Below, piece by piece: positions 42,476 through 51,795 of a stretch of DNA of 64,000 nucleotides. Every line of letters starts with the position of its first letter. The first letter of the stretch is position 1. Made by a program: the position numbers and the translations under genes. The notes under the pieces were generated by a model. It searched no databases. It was given only the letters and a program-made list of their open reading frames with translations, and was not told where the DNA came from. The stretch is taken from the NCBI RefSeq assembly GCF_000174435.1, contig NZ_ACJN02000001.1:857658-921657 (forward strand), in the 5' to 3' direction. The stretch is from Desulfonatronospira thiodismutans ASO3-1. Its GTDB lineage: Bacteria; Desulfobacterota; Desulfovibrionia; Desulfovibrionales; Desulfonatronovibrionaceae.

Positions 42476-43555
42476 ATGCCTCAGAAAGACCCCAGTAAAA
42501 CAGAAGACGCAACCCCGAAACGGCGGAAAAAGGCCCGGGAACAGGGGAATGTACCCAAAAGCCAGGAGATGCCCAAGATCATCAGCCTCATCGCCGGCAT
42601 TCTTGCTCTGCGCCTGTTTTTCCCCCATATCAGGGATACGTACATGGAGATGACCGAATGGTTCATGGACCAGGCCTTTCATTATCAGCTCAACCCGGAA
42701 AGCCTCTATCACCTGGCTGTTTTCAGCATCCAGAATATTGCCAGTATGCTTCTGCCTTTTATGCTCATAGTATTTTTCGTGACTATCGTAGCAATTTATC
42801 TGCAAGTAGGTTTTTTGTGGACCTTTAAGCCACTCAAGCCCAAAATGAAAATATTTAACGTAGTTGAAGGGCTCAAGAAAAAATTCCTGGACCTGAACAC
42901 CCTGGTGCGTCTGGTGAAAAACGTAGGCATCGCCTCAGCCGTTGCTACCGCTCCATACATTATCATCACATCGGAATTTGAAAACTTTCTGCCCCTTTTT
43001 TACGAAGACCCTCCTTTTATCGTGGCCTACATCCTGAATACAGCCTTCAAGATGGCTATGCTGGCCATGATCCCCCTGCTTATCATAGCCATCGCCGACG
43101 TAGCCTACACCAGGTGGGACTACGAGCAGAACCTGAAAATGACCAAGGACGAGGTCAAGGACGAAAGAAAGCAGGCCGAGGGAAATCCAGAGGTAAAAAA
43201 GGAGCAGAGAAAGAAGATGCAGTCCACCACCCAGCAGAGAATGCGCCAGGAAGTACCCAAGGCGGACGTGGTCATTACCAACCCCACCCACCTCGCAGTA
43301 GCCATAAAGTACGATCCCGTTCTGGCTCCCGCCCCCATGGTCCTGGCCAAGGGGGCCAACTTCAGGGCCGAAAAGATCAAGGAGATAGCCAGGGAAAACA
43401 ACATCCCCATCAGGGAAAACAAGCCATTGGCACAAGCCTTGTATAAGAACGTCCAGGAAGGCGAAACAATACCCGAAGACATGTACAAGGCAGTGGCTTC
43501 AATACTGGCTCAACTCTACAAATTCAAAAAACAGGGATCGCCTGGAGGACAATAA
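42476..43555 (+). CDS. flhB: Flagellar export switch protein FlhB
   Basis: 359 residues. Opens with SKTEDATPKRRKKAREQGNV, then four membrane segments and a cytosolic domain containing the autocleavage motif NPTHLAVAIKY near 265. Autocleavage between Asn and Pro switches export from rod/hook to filament substrates. Length and domains are complete. It lies 97 bases after fliR; a short GTTATCAGTTAATTGTT repeat (also at 41340) falls in that gap. Confidence 0.95.
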   Translation: MPQKDPSKTEDATPKRRKKAREQGNVPKSQEMPKIISLIAGILALRLFFPHIRDTYMEMTEWFMDQAFHYQLNPESLYHLAVFSIQNIASMLLPFMLIVFFVTIVAIYLQVGFLWTFKPLKPKMKIFNVVEGLKKKFLDLNTLVRLVKNVGIASAVATAPYIIITSEFENFLPLFYEDPPFIVAYILNTAFKMAMLAMIPLLIIAIADVAYTRWDYEQNLKMTKDEVKDERKQAEGNPEVKKEQRKKMQSTTQQRMRQEVPKADVVITNPTHLAVAIKYDPVLAPAPMVLAKGANFRAEKIKEIARENNIPIRENKPLAQALYKNVQEGETIPEDMYKAVASILAQLYKFKKQGSPGGQ

Positions 43556-43600
43556 AAATGCCTGCAGCAAAAACCGATTCAAATACAGGGCGTCAATAAT

Positions 43601-45706
43601 ATGGCAGTTAAATCTTCTGTTCTGGGCAATATCAACTATGCCAGGTTCACTAAGCAGGGAGACATACTACTGGCCGGCGGAGTGGTGGTCATTCTTTTTG
43701 TCATGCTGGTCCCCATGCCGCCCGTGCTCCTGGATCTGCTGCTGACTTTCAATCTGTCCTTTGCCTTTGTCATCCTGGTCACATCCATGTTCATGCGCAG
43801 CCCCCTGGAATTTTCCATATTCCCTTCGCTTCTTCTGATAGCCACCCTGTTCAGGCTGGCCCTGAACGTGGCCACCACCAGGCTTATTCTGCTGCACGGA
43901 GATCAGGGCACCCATGCCGCGGGCCGGGTCATCGAGTCCTTCGGCACCTTTGTGGTGGGAGGCAACTACTTCATCGGCATAGTGATCTTTCTCATTCTTT
44001 TCGCCCTGACCAAGATGGTCATAGCCAATGGAACAACCCGCATAGCCGAAGTGGCGGCGCGCTTTACACTGGACTCCATGCCGGGCAAACAGATGTCCAT
44101 TGAGGCCGATCTCAACTCCGGACTCATAGACGAGCAGGAAGCCAAAAGGCAGCGCGAAGCCCTGCGCAAGGAATCGGACTTCTACGGAGCCATGGACGGC
44201 TCGGGCAAGTTCGTCTCCGGCGACGTCAACGCCGGCATACTCATTACTGTCATAAACATCGTTGGCGGGCTGATAATAGGTATCGTGCAGCATGGCATGA
44301 GCTGGGGCGAGGCCGCCCAGACCTATACCCTGCTGACCATCGGCGACGGCCTGGTGGCCATAATTCCCTCCATCATCATTTCCACTTCAGCAGGCATAAT
44401 TGTCAGCCGTGCCGCTGCCGAAGCCCAGATGGGTCAGGAATTCCTGGGTCAGCTCACCAACCATCCCAGGGCCCTGCGCTTAGTCAGCGGTGTGCTGCTG
44501 CTTTTCGGCCTTGTTCCGGGAATGCCCACTTTTGTCTTCCTGCTCATGTCCGGCGCCCTTTTTACCCTGTCCATTCTTTCAGCCAGAAACAAAACCGAGA
44601 TCGAAGAACAGGCAGCTGAAAAGAAAGAAGACAGCCAGGCCGCCCTGGAAACCCCGGCTGAAGTCCACTCCCTGCTGCCTCTGGACACTCTGGAACTGGA
44701 AGTGGGATACGGCCTTATACCCCTGGTGGACGAAGACCAGGACGGCAATCTCCTGGCCAGGATCAGGTCCATCCGCAGGCAGTTCGCCCTGGATATGGGC
44801 GTGGTCATTCCCTCCCTGCACTTGAGGGACAACCTGCAGCTCAAGCCCGGCGAATACGCGGTTCTCATAAAGGGCAACCAGGTGGCCAGATCGGAAATTA
44901 TGATAGACCATTACCTGGCCATGGACCCTGGAGATGCCAAGCACCGGATAAAAGGCATTGAAACACTGGAACCGGCCTTCAACCTCCCGGCGTTGTGGAT
45001 ACCCGAAAACAAGAAGGAAGAGGCGGTCATGGCCGGTTATACAGTGGTGGACCCCTCCACTGTCATTGCCACGCACATCACGGAAGTCTTCAAACACAAT
45101 CTGCATGAATTCCTGGGTCGTCAGGAAACCCAGAATCTGCTGGACAACCTGGCCCAGAGGGCGCCCAAGGCTGTTGAGGACCTGGTACCCAATATCCTTA
45201 CCCTGGGAACTGTGCAGAAAGTTCTTCAGAATCTGGTCAAGGAAAAAGTATCCATCCGGGACCTGTTGACAATTGTAGAGACTCTGTCGGATTATGGACA
45301 GCAGACCAGGGACCCGGAACAGCTGACAGAATACGTACGCCAGAAAATGGGCCGGACCATTGTAAGGCCGTATCTCAGCGAAGACGGAACCCTGCCCATT
45401 ATAACCCTGGATGAGTCCATAGAAAAATCTTTCCAGGAAGGACTGCGGCAGACCGATCACGGCACGTACCTGGCAATGGAGCCCAATCTGGCCCAGAAGA
45501 TCATCAACTCAATAAACAAGACCCTGGAAAAAACCACCGTGGCCGATGGACAGCCTGTACTGCTTACATCGCCACTGATCAGGCCGCACCTGGCCCAGTT
45601 GCTCCTGAGGTTCGTGCCCAATCTGCCGGTGATCGCCCAGACCGAAATACCGACCAATATCCGGCTGGAATCAGTAAACACTGTGAGCATGAAGAATGCA
45701 GGTTAA
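43601..45706 (+). CDS. flhA: Flagellar export apparatus protein FlhA
   Basis: 701 residues. An N-terminal half with eight membrane segments includes the FHIPEP signature region (FRLALNVATTRLIL, then AEVAARFTLDSMPGKQMSIEADL). The cytosolic half from about 340 binds chaperone-substrate complexes. It forms the nonameric ring of the export gate and couples export to the proton gradient. Its 3' end overlaps flhF by 11 bases, indicating translational coupling. Confidence 0.96.
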   Translation: MAVKSSVLGNINYARFTKQGDILLAGGVVVILFVMLVPMPPVLLDLLLTFNLSFAFVILVTSMFMRSPLEFSIFPSLLLIATLFRLALNVATTRLILLHGDQGTHAAGRVIESFGTFVVGGNYFIGIVIFLILFALTKMVIANGTTRIAEVAARFTLDSMPGKQMSIEADLNSGLIDEQEAKRQREALRKESDFYGAMDGSGKFVSGDVNAGILITVINIVGGLIIGIVQHGMSWGEAAQTYTLLTIGDGLVAIIPSIIISTSAGIIVSRAAAEAQMGQEFLGQLTNHPRALRLVSGVLLLFGLVPGMPTFVFLLMSGALFTLSILSARNKTEIEEQAAEKKEDSQAALETPAEVHSLLPLDTLELEVGYGLIPLVDEDQDGNLLARIRSIRRQFALDMGVVIPSLHLRDNLQLKPGEYAVLIKGNQVARSEIMIDHYLAMDPGDAKHRIKGIETLEPAFNLPALWIPENKKEEAVMAGYTVVDPSTVIATHITEVFKHNLHEFLGRQETQNLLDNLAQRAPKAVEDLVPNILTLGTVQKVLQNLVKEKVSIRDLLTIVETLSDYGQQTRDPEQLTEYVRQKMGRTIVRPYLSEDGTLPIITLDESIEKSFQEGLRQTDHGTYLAMEPNLAQKIINSINKTLEKTTVADGQPVLLTSPLIRPHLAQLLLRFVPNLPVIAQTEIPTNIRLESVNTVSMKNAG

Positions 45707-46799
45707 AACCTTTCGTGGACAATCATACTCAGCTCTCCTGCAGCAGGTGAAAAGCGAGCTGGGGCCGGACGCAGTGATACTGAGCAGTGACTGCATCTCT
45801 TCCAACGGCAAAAAAGCCTTCGAGCTGACTGCCGCCCTGGAAGTGCCAGCAGCAGACCAGGAACAGGCTTACGATAAAAAGCAGGAAAAAAGCGGAAGCG
45901 AGGATCTGATTCCGGATACTGAACCGGGCCTGCAGGGTGAGCAGTGGCGTCAGGAGTGGGCGGAATTCAAAAAAAGCATCTTCCAGATGATCAAGCCCCA
46001 GCTCCAGGGCCCCAGGATCAGCTCCAGGCAGAAGCAGGCCTTGGAATTCCTCGAAAAACAGGGGGTTTACCCGGAAGTAATCATGGATCTCTGGTCCAGG
46101 CTGGGGAAAAACTCTCACCTGCCAACCCTGGATGTTCTTTCCAGAGCCGTGCCTGTCTCCTCCTGGAAAAAACAGATGCGCCAGGGAACAATCCACTGCC
46201 TCATGGGGCCCAGCGGTGTAGGCAAGACCACCACTGTTCTAAGACTGGCCCTGGAGAGCAGGAACATTAAGCCAGGCATGAAGATCTGCCTGGTGAACAA
46301 CGACACCCAGCATGCCGGAGGCAGGCTCTTTTTGAAGCATTATGCCGACCTGTCGGGCTTTTCCTTTATGGAGATCAAGTCCGCCCAGGACCTCAAAAGC
46401 CTCAAACAGGCCCGGGAAAAATTCGACCTGGTATTTATGGATACTCCGGGACTTGGTCCACATGACAACGTACAGGACAGCTTATGGATGAAACACATGA
46501 AAAACATTCAGAGACACCTGGTATTAAGTCCGGTTTACGCCCATGAACAGCTGGATAATTATCTGCAGAAATATTCAAGGGATGATTTGAACAGTCTTAT
46601 ATGGACCAAGCTTGATGAAGCCTGCAGCTACGGAACACTGGTCAATGCATCCTGGAAAAGCGCCCTGCCCGCTTCATATCTGGGCTTCGGAAAAGGGCTC
46701 AGACACTGTTCCACCAGCGCTTCCAGGGACAATTTCTGGAAACTGATCTTTAAAAAGAAACTGCCGCAGGCAACCCAGCAGGAAGACAATAATTTTTAA
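45696..46799 (+). CDS. flhF: SRP-like GTPase FlhF
   Basis: 367 residues. B domain MQVKTFRGQSYSALLQQVKSELG; N domain; G domain with P-loop MGPSGVGKTTTV near 170, VNNDTQHAGG and MDTPGLGPHD. The NDTQHAGG segment differs from the usual DTYRIGA. FlhF places the flagellum at the pole in polarly flagellated bacteria and works with FleN. The start overlaps flhA. Confidence 0.93.
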   Translation: MQVKTFRGQSYSALLQQVKSELGPDAVILSSDCISSNGKKAFELTAALEVPAADQEQAYDKKQEKSGSEDLIPDTEPGLQGEQWRQEWAEFKKSIFQMIKPQLQGPRISSRQKQALEFLEKQGVYPEVIMDLWSRLGKNSHLPTLDVLSRAVPVSSWKKQMRQGTIHCLMGPSGVGKTTTVLRLALESRNIKPGMKICLVNNDTQHAGGRLFLKHYADLSGFSFMEIKSAQDLKSLKQAREKFDLVFMDTPGLGPHDNVQDSLWMKHMKNIQRHLVLSPVYAHEQLDNYLQKYSRDDLNSLIWTKLDEACSYGTLVNASWKSALPASYLGFGKGLRHCSTSASRDNFWKLIFKKKLPQATQQEDNNF

Positions 46800-46837
46800 C
46801 CAGCTTCCATATCAACGCAAATAAACAGGGACAGAAT

Positions 46838-47659
46838 ATGCCGAAACAGACCAAGCTGCCCATAGTACTCTCGCTTACCTCCGGCAAGGGTGGTGTGGGT
46901 AAAACCAACATGTCCGTCAACCTTGCCTACTGCCTGAGCAGGCTGGGGAAAAAGACTCTACTGCTGGATGCCGATCTGGGTCTGGCCAACGTGGATGTCA
47001 TCCTGGGCCTAAATCCCAGATTCAACCTTTTCCATCTTTTCCATGAAAATATGGATCTGCAAAAAATAATCTTGCCTACAGACTACGGCTTTGACATACT
47101 GCCTTCCGCCTCTGGTGTTACTGAAATGCTGTCTCTTAGCACTGGCCAGAAGCTTGAGCTCCTTGAAGTAATGGACACCCTGGAGAATGAGCTGGACTAC
47201 CTGATCGTGGACACAGGTGCAGGAATCAACGAAAACGTCATTTACTTCAACCTGGCGGTACAGGAAAGGATCATTATCCTCACCCCTGAACCGACATCGC
47301 TGACGGATGCATACGCCCTGATCAAGGTGCTGAAAATACAGCACGGCATTGAGCGCTTCCGGGTGGTGGTCAATATGGCCAAAAGCCAGGAAGAGGCCAG
47401 AGAAGTTTTCAAGAAGCTCTACAATGCCTGCGATCACTTTTTAAGCGGAATATCCCTGGACCTGTCAGGCATTGTCCCCATGGATCTAAACGTCAGAAAA
47501 GGGGTTGCCAGTCAACAGCCCTTTTGCCATTATGCCCCCAACTCCAAGGCGTCCAAGGCATTGATGCACACAGCCGAAAGCATGACCAAATGGAAACCTG
47601 CTGAAAATCTTGATGGCAATATCAAATTCTTTTGGAAAAAACTCCTCTTCCAGGAATAA
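46838..47659 (+). CDS. fleN: MinD-like ATPase FleN/FlhG
   Basis: 273 residues. Deviant Walker A SGKGGVGKTNMSVNLA near 15, DADLGLANVDVILGL near 47 and LDYLIVDTGAGIN near 125. It limits flagellar number with FlhF and, in some species, represses the master regulator. The last 47 bases overlap the start of fliA in another frame. Confidence 0.93.
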   Translation: MPKQTKLPIVLSLTSGKGGVGKTNMSVNLAYCLSRLGKKTLLLDADLGLANVDVILGLNPRFNLFHLFHENMDLQKIILPTDYGFDILPSASGVTEMLSLSTGQKLELLEVMDTLENELDYLIVDTGAGINENVIYFNLAVQERIIILTPEPTSLTDAYALIKVLKIQHGIERFRVVVNMAKSQEEAREVFKKLYNACDHFLSGISLDLSGIVPMDLNVRKGVASQQPFCHYAPNSKASKALMHTAESMTKWKPAENLDGNIKFFWKKLLFQE

Positions 47660-48398
47660 TCCCTGGGAAGTACTGGAACAAAACGGGGTTGCCTTTGATC
47701 AGTTGTCCGCTGCTGACAAAAATGAAATAGTCAGGGCTTACGGCCAGAAGATACGCATTACTGCCGCCCGGTTAAAGCATAAGCTGCCGGCGCACGTGGA
47801 CGTTAACGATCTTATAAGTGCAGGTTCTCTGGGGCTTATCGAGGCCCTGGGCAATTTTGATCCGACCCAGGGTATCAAGCTCGAGACCTTTGCCGACAAC
47901 CGCATCAAAGGCGCAATGCTTGACGAATTGCGCAGAATGGACTGGTTTTCCAGGGGGCTTCGCAAAAAAGTGAAAAAACTCGAACAGTCCATGCGGGAAT
48001 TTGAGCAGAATACTGGGCACAGCCCCAGCCACAGTGAGCTCAAAGAAATCACCGGCTACTCACGCGAAGAAGTTGAAGAGGGCCTGCTGGCGCTGCAGAA
48101 TCAGATCTGCCTGAGCCTGGAAGCCATTCAGGAAAACTTTTCCGCGACAGGGACCCAGGACAGCGACGAACCGCAGTTAAGCGTTGTCTTTCACGACCTT
48201 GTAGACAAGGTGGCCGCCATCATTGAAAAACTGTCCAACAAGGAACAGCTGGTGCTGTCCCTTTATTACACCGAGGAATTAACCATGAAGGAAGTGGCCC
48301 AGGTACTCGATGTTACCGAGGGAAGAGTATCCCAGCTGCATTCCCAGGCCATAAAAAAAGTCAAGGACAACTTTGCTCAGGAGCACGACGTGTTTTAA
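47613..48398 (+). CDS. fliA: Flagellar sigma factor FliA (sigma-28)
   Basis: 261 residues from the ATG at 47613, inside the fleN 3' end. Region 2 (DVNDLISAGSLGLIEALGNFDPTQGIKLETFADNRIKGAMLDELR), region 3 (SHSELKEITGYSREEVEE) and region 4 (LVLSLYYTEELTMKEVAQVLDVTEGRVSQLHSQA) are all present. It directs late flagellar and chemotaxis genes and is normally held by FlgM; flgM is not in the window. A start further in, beyond the overlap, would still leave regions 2-4 intact. Confidence 0.93.
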   Translation: MAISNSFGKNSSSRNNPWEVLEQNGVAFDQLSAADKNEIVRAYGQKIRITAARLKHKLPAHVDVNDLISAGSLGLIEALGNFDPTQGIKLETFADNRIKGAMLDELRRMDWFSRGLRKKVKKLEQSMREFEQNTGHSPSHSELKEITGYSREEVEEGLLALQNQICLSLEAIQENFSATGTQDSDEPQLSVVFHDLVDKVAAIIEKLSNKEQLVLSLYYTEELTMKEVAQVLDVTEGRVSQLHSQAIKKVKDNFAQEHDVF

Positions 48399-48532
48399 GA
48401 GGTGTTTACACAAAGTCATTCTGGTTTACTGTTTTTTATCTTAAATAGTTAAAAGTTTTGCAACTGTCACATGATAAGCATAAGTGTAAGAAGCTGCTCC
48501 GGGAACCTGGCCAAAAATTTGAGGAGGTATTA

Positions 48533-48916
48533 ATGTCCAGCAACAAAAATATTCGGATTTTAGTCGTTGACGACTTTTCAACCATGCGCAGAATAATTAA
48601 GAATATTTTAAGGCAACTGGGCTACAACAACATAGTTGAAGCCGATGACGGCACTACTGCCTGGGAGATCCTGAACAAGGACAAGATAGATTTTATAGTC
48701 AGCGACTGGAATATGCCCAAAATGACTGGAATAGAACTTCTGCGCAAGGTAAGGTCCAGCGAGGAATTCTCCGACCTGCCCTTTCTAATGGTCACTGCTG
48801 AGGCCCAGCAGGAAAATATCATCGAGGCTGTCCAGGCCAAAGTATCCAACTATATCGTCAAGCCTTTCACTGCGGATACCATGAGTCAGAAAATTGAAAA
48901 AATTTTTGAGAAATAA
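48533..48916 (+). CDS. cheY: Chemotaxis response regulator CheY
   Basis: 127 residues from the ATG at 48533, set by GAGGAGGTATTA. RILVVDDFSTMRRIIKNIL holds the acidic pocket, SDWNMPKMTG the phospho-acceptor Asp, MVTAEAQ the Thr and VKPFTA the Lys. It has no output domain and should bind the flagellar switch. It follows fliA by 134 bases and may have its own promoter. Confidence 0.94.
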   Translation: MSSNKNIRILVVDDFSTMRRIIKNILRQLGYNNIVEADDGTTAWEILNKDKIDFIVSDWNMPKMTGIELLRKVRSSEEFSDLPFLMVTAEAQQENIIEAVQAKVSNYIVKPFTADTMSQKIEKIFEK

Positions 48917-49031
48917 TTACTGCTGCTCACCATGGTAATGCTTTTGCCCATTACCAGAGCAACAAAAGTCACAAACTTCGCCGAATAATCAACCACTAAT
49001 CCTGACAATAATTAACAGGATTGAAAAAGCC

Positions 49032-49718
49032 ATGGCGAACAAAGAAAAAGATCAATCCACTGACCAGGACCTTTCCCTGGACCAGGATGAACTGGACACC
49101 GACAGAGGCCGGGAAAAGGTCGAACTGGACCTGGACGATGCTCCTTTTCTGGAGGAAGAAGAGGAGGAGTTAGAGGCCGGTGAAGACCATCAAGGCAGCC
49201 GGGATCAGGGCGACGATACGCATGATGAGGACCAGAAGGCCCCGGTGCCATGGTGGAAGCAGAAAAAGACCTTTGCAGCCGGAGCAGCGGCCCTCTTGAT
49301 CCTTTTGCTTGTGACCGGATATTTTCTTGTATCCCCGGAAGACGAACCTCCGCCTCCTGATCCCGCTCCCCGGGAAGTGGTTGACGATCCCATAGAAGAG
49401 CCGGAGAAAGATCTTTCCGAAATAATTGTTGATATGGAACCATTCATGGTGGAATTTGAAGCTGACAACAATATACGTTTCCTCAAGGCCAGGTTTTCCC
49501 TGTCTGTTCTTGGGGACGACATGGCCCGGGAAGTCCAGGACAAAAAGCTGGTTTTGCGCGATTCAATATATTACTTCCTGCGCAACAAGGACGGATCCTT
49601 TTTGCAGAACAGTGCCAACACTGATGAGATCACCAGGGACCTCATGTCGGTGCTTGAGCAGTACCTGGGCCGGGACCAGTTGAACAACATAGTAATTGAG
49701 GACTATTCGGTGATGTAA
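49032..49718 (+). CDS. fliL: Flagellar basal body protein FliL
   Basis: 228 residues. A long acidic cytosolic N-terminal region (to about 72) precedes a membrane segment (FAAGAAALLILLLVTGYFLV), then a Pro-rich linker and a periplasmic FliL domain (FMVEFEADNNIRFLKARFSLSV..RDSIYYFL..). It associates with MotAB stators. The N-terminal acidic extension is longer than in enterobacterial FliL but common in deltaproteobacteria. The next gene starts two bases after its stop. Confidence 0.88.
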   Translation: MANKEKDQSTDQDLSLDQDELDTDRGREKVELDLDDAPFLEEEEEELEAGEDHQGSRDQGDDTHDEDQKAPVPWWKQKKTFAAGAAALLILLLVTGYFLVSPEDEPPPPDPAPREVVDDPIEEPEKDLSEIIVDMEPFMVEFEADNNIRFLKARFSLSVLGDDMAREVQDKKLVLRDSIYYFLRNKDGSFLQNSANTDEITRDLMSVLEQYLGRDQLNNIVIEDYSVM

Positions 49719-49719
49719 T

Positions 49720-50025
49720 ATGGTCAGTCCCTTAAGCCTGCCGGTGGTGATGGCTCAATCCTACATAGCCCAGCACTTCCAGGTGGCTGCCCACAACTCG
49801 CCAGCCAGGCACCAGGCGGTTTTAAGCGATATAGCCGTCAGGAAATTCGCCCATGAAAAAGGGCAGGTATCTGCTACGGACTCCATTTCCCAGCTTGCTG
49901 CGCAGAAGGAACACCAGGGAAGTAAACACCTGGGACCTGAAAAGACATCCCCCAGGCGGAAAAAATCCGGGGACCAGGAAAAACCTGATCCTTTCTCGGA
50001 TAACATTGTAGATATAAAGGTGTAG
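49720..50025 (+). CDS. Small hypothetical protein in the flagellar block
   Basis: 101 residues. Hydrophobic-helical N terminus (SPLSLPVVMAQSYIAQHFQVAAH), then a polar, charged, probably disordered C-terminal half rich in Lys, Ser and Pro ending DPFSDNIVDIKV. I recognise no domain. It begins one base after the fliL stop and precedes the DUF2802-like gene, so it is co-expressed with flagellar genes; the position suggests a motility accessory role but nothing more specific. Confidence 0.7.
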   Translation: MVSPLSLPVVMAQSYIAQHFQVAAHNSPARHQAVLSDIAVRKFAHEKGQVSATDSISQLAAQKEHQGSKHLGPEKTSPRRKKSGDQEKPDPFSDNIVDIKV

Positions 50026-50063
50026 CCCGAAAATATCATCAGGCCATGGAAAATAAGTGATAA

Positions 50064-50486
50064 ATGAGTTCTTTTCACTGGATATTGCTGGTGGTCAGCG
50101 CTGTAGAGATTCTTCTGCTGGCACTGGTTTTCATATTTTTTTTCCGTCTGCGGCGTTCAGAAAATATCCTGACCCACCTGCAGGACAACCAGGAAAGATT
50201 CATCGAGCGCCTGAACTTTAATGCCCAGCTTGAAAATGAACTGGTTTCCACTTTTGAAAAGCGCCAGAAGGAACTTAAAGACCTGGAACACAAGCTGGAC
50301 CTGCGCATAAAGGAACTGAACAAGCTTATACGCCAGGCCGAAAAATTCACCAAATCACCTCAGTTCATGAAACAGGTCATTATAACCGGATACCAGAACG
50401 GCCGCTCCGTGGAAGAGCTGGCCAAAGCAACCGGCATGTCCGTAGATGAAGTAGAACTTATTGTCGAAGGTCATCGCGGCGGGTGA
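50064..50486 (+). CDS. DUF2802-like membrane coiled-coil protein
   Basis: 140 residues. One N-terminal membrane segment (ILLVVSAVEILLLALVFIFFF), a central coiled coil (about 30-95) and a C-terminal small helical domain resembling a degenerate helix-turn-helix (GYQNGRSVEELAKATGMSVDEVELI). DUF2802 proteins of this layout lie in motility and chemotaxis operons of many proteobacteria; function unknown. It follows the hypothetical gene by 38 bases. Confidence 0.78.
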   Translation: MSSFHWILLVVSAVEILLLALVFIFFFRLRRSENILTHLQDNQERFIERLNFNAQLENELVSTFEKRQKELKDLEHKLDLRIKELNKLIRQAEKFTKSPQFMKQVIITGYQNGRSVEELAKATGMSVDEVELIVEGHRGG

Positions 50487-50498
50487 TTATTCAATAAA

Positions 50499-50804
50499 AT
50501 GCGCATCTTTGGTCCAGGGTACAGGCAAAGCCAGGAAGACAGTCCAGGCGAAAACCCCAGAGTCAGACGCTTCAGACGCAAATACAGCCAGGGAGACGTC
50601 ATAGAGGGTACAGTCCTGGAGTACGACTCTTCGCAGCTGGCCTGGGTCCTGGTGGATGATCTGCGTATCCTGGCCTGGACCAGGAACAATCACTTCCGGG
50701 GCCGGCTTCTCCACCTCCAGGTGGAAAGCATGCACCCTGAAATAGTGCTCAAGGAAGTTGAGTACGACCCGGAAGGCAAAAAAAGAATAAGCATAATGGT
50801 ATAA
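50499..50804 (+). CDS. Small hypothetical protein with beta-barrel-like core
   Basis: 101 residues. Basic N terminus (RVRRFRRKYSQGD) and a run of short strands (VIEGTVLEYDSSQLAWVLVDDLRILAWT and LLHLQVESMHPEIVLKEVEY) suggesting a small beta-barrel, possibly OB-like. No family recognised. It lies 12 bases after the DUF2802-like gene and 4 bases before dus, so it is in the same transcript. Confidence 0.72.
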   Translation: MRIFGPGYRQSQEDSPGENPRVRRFRRKYSQGDVIEGTVLEYDSSQLAWVLVDDLRILAWTRNNHFRGRLLHLQVESMHPEIVLKEVEYDPEGKKRISIMV

Positions 50805-50808
50805 ACCT

Positions 50809-51795
50809 GTGCCCGCCAGCAAAACCTTAACCTCCAGCCCGCCACTGACCCCGGACTCCCCCTGGCTTGCCCCCCTGGCCGGATATTCAGACCTGTCTTT
50901 CAGGCTTTTGTGCCGCAACCTGGGCTGCAGGGCCGCCTGTACTGAAATGATCAGCGCCAAGGGACTTTTCTTTTCCACTGCCAACACTATGCGTCTTTTA
51001 GAGACCTGTGACCAGGACCTTCCCTTAGTAGTTCAGCTTTACGGATCTGATCCGGACATCATGGGCCGGGCCGTCAGCACGCTCAGCAGCAAGGGGTTCA
51101 GGTATTTCGACCTCAACTGCGGGTGCTCGGTAAAAAAAGTGGTCAAGACAGGAGCCGGGGCTGCCCTGCTTAAAGACACTGGTCTTTTGCTGCAAATGGT
51201 TGCCGCCATGGCCGATATGGCCGGGCCGGGCCGGGTGGGGGTAAAATTACGCCTGGGCTGGAGCAGTGAACAAAAGGTATACCTGGATCTGGCAGCGCCC
51301 CTGGCCGACGCTGGAGCGGGATGGATCACCCTGCACCCCAGGACCGCGGTGCAGCAGTTTACCGGCAAGGCAGACTGGCAGGCCCTGAAAAATCTCAAGG
51401 AGATCTCCCCGGTTCCGGTTGTGGCCAGCGGCGACCTATTTACCGCCCGGGACGCACTGGACTGCGTCCGGCAGACCGGGGTGGATACCGTAATGTTCGC
51501 CAGGGGAGCACTCATGGACCCGGCAATAGGCATGCGTTATAAGAACCTGCTGCAGGGCCTGGAGGACCTGCCCCGGGACCAGGAGTTTACTCTGCGCCTG
51601 TGCATGGAGACCATAGATACTTATCGCAGGCATGCTTCCTCCCGGGCGGTGCTCAAACTAAGGACCCTGCTGCCCAGAATGATCCGGGGACTTCCCGGAG
51701 CAAAGGATTTGCGCAAAAAAATAATCTTATGTAGACAGTGGGCCGAACTGGAGGAAGTAATGAATTCAGCCCGGAAACACCTGGAGCAAGCATGA
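50809..51795 (+). CDS. dus: tRNA-dihydrouridine synthase
   Basis: 328 residues from a GTG start at 50809, consistent with APLAGYSDLSFRLLCRNLGCRAACTEM as the conserved start of the family. DLNCGCSVKKVVKTGAGAALL contains the catalytic Cys region, KLRLGW and HPRTAVQQFTGKADW bind FMN and RNA, VVASGDLF and FARGALMDP complete the FMN barrel. It reduces uridines in tRNA. Its stop overlaps the ispH start (ATGA). Confidence 0.93.
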   Translation: MPASKTLTSSPPLTPDSPWLAPLAGYSDLSFRLLCRNLGCRAACTEMISAKGLFFSTANTMRLLETCDQDLPLVVQLYGSDPDIMGRAVSTLSSKGFRYFDLNCGCSVKKVVKTGAGAALLKDTGLLLQMVAAMADMAGPGRVGVKLRLGWSSEQKVYLDLAAPLADAGAGWITLHPRTAVQQFTGKADWQALKNLKEISPVPVVASGDLFTARDALDCVRQTGVDTVMFARGALMDPAIGMRYKNLLQGLEDLPRDQEFTLRLCMETIDTYRRHASSRAVLKLRTLLPRMIRGLPGAKDLRKKIILCRQWAELEEVMNSARKHLEQA

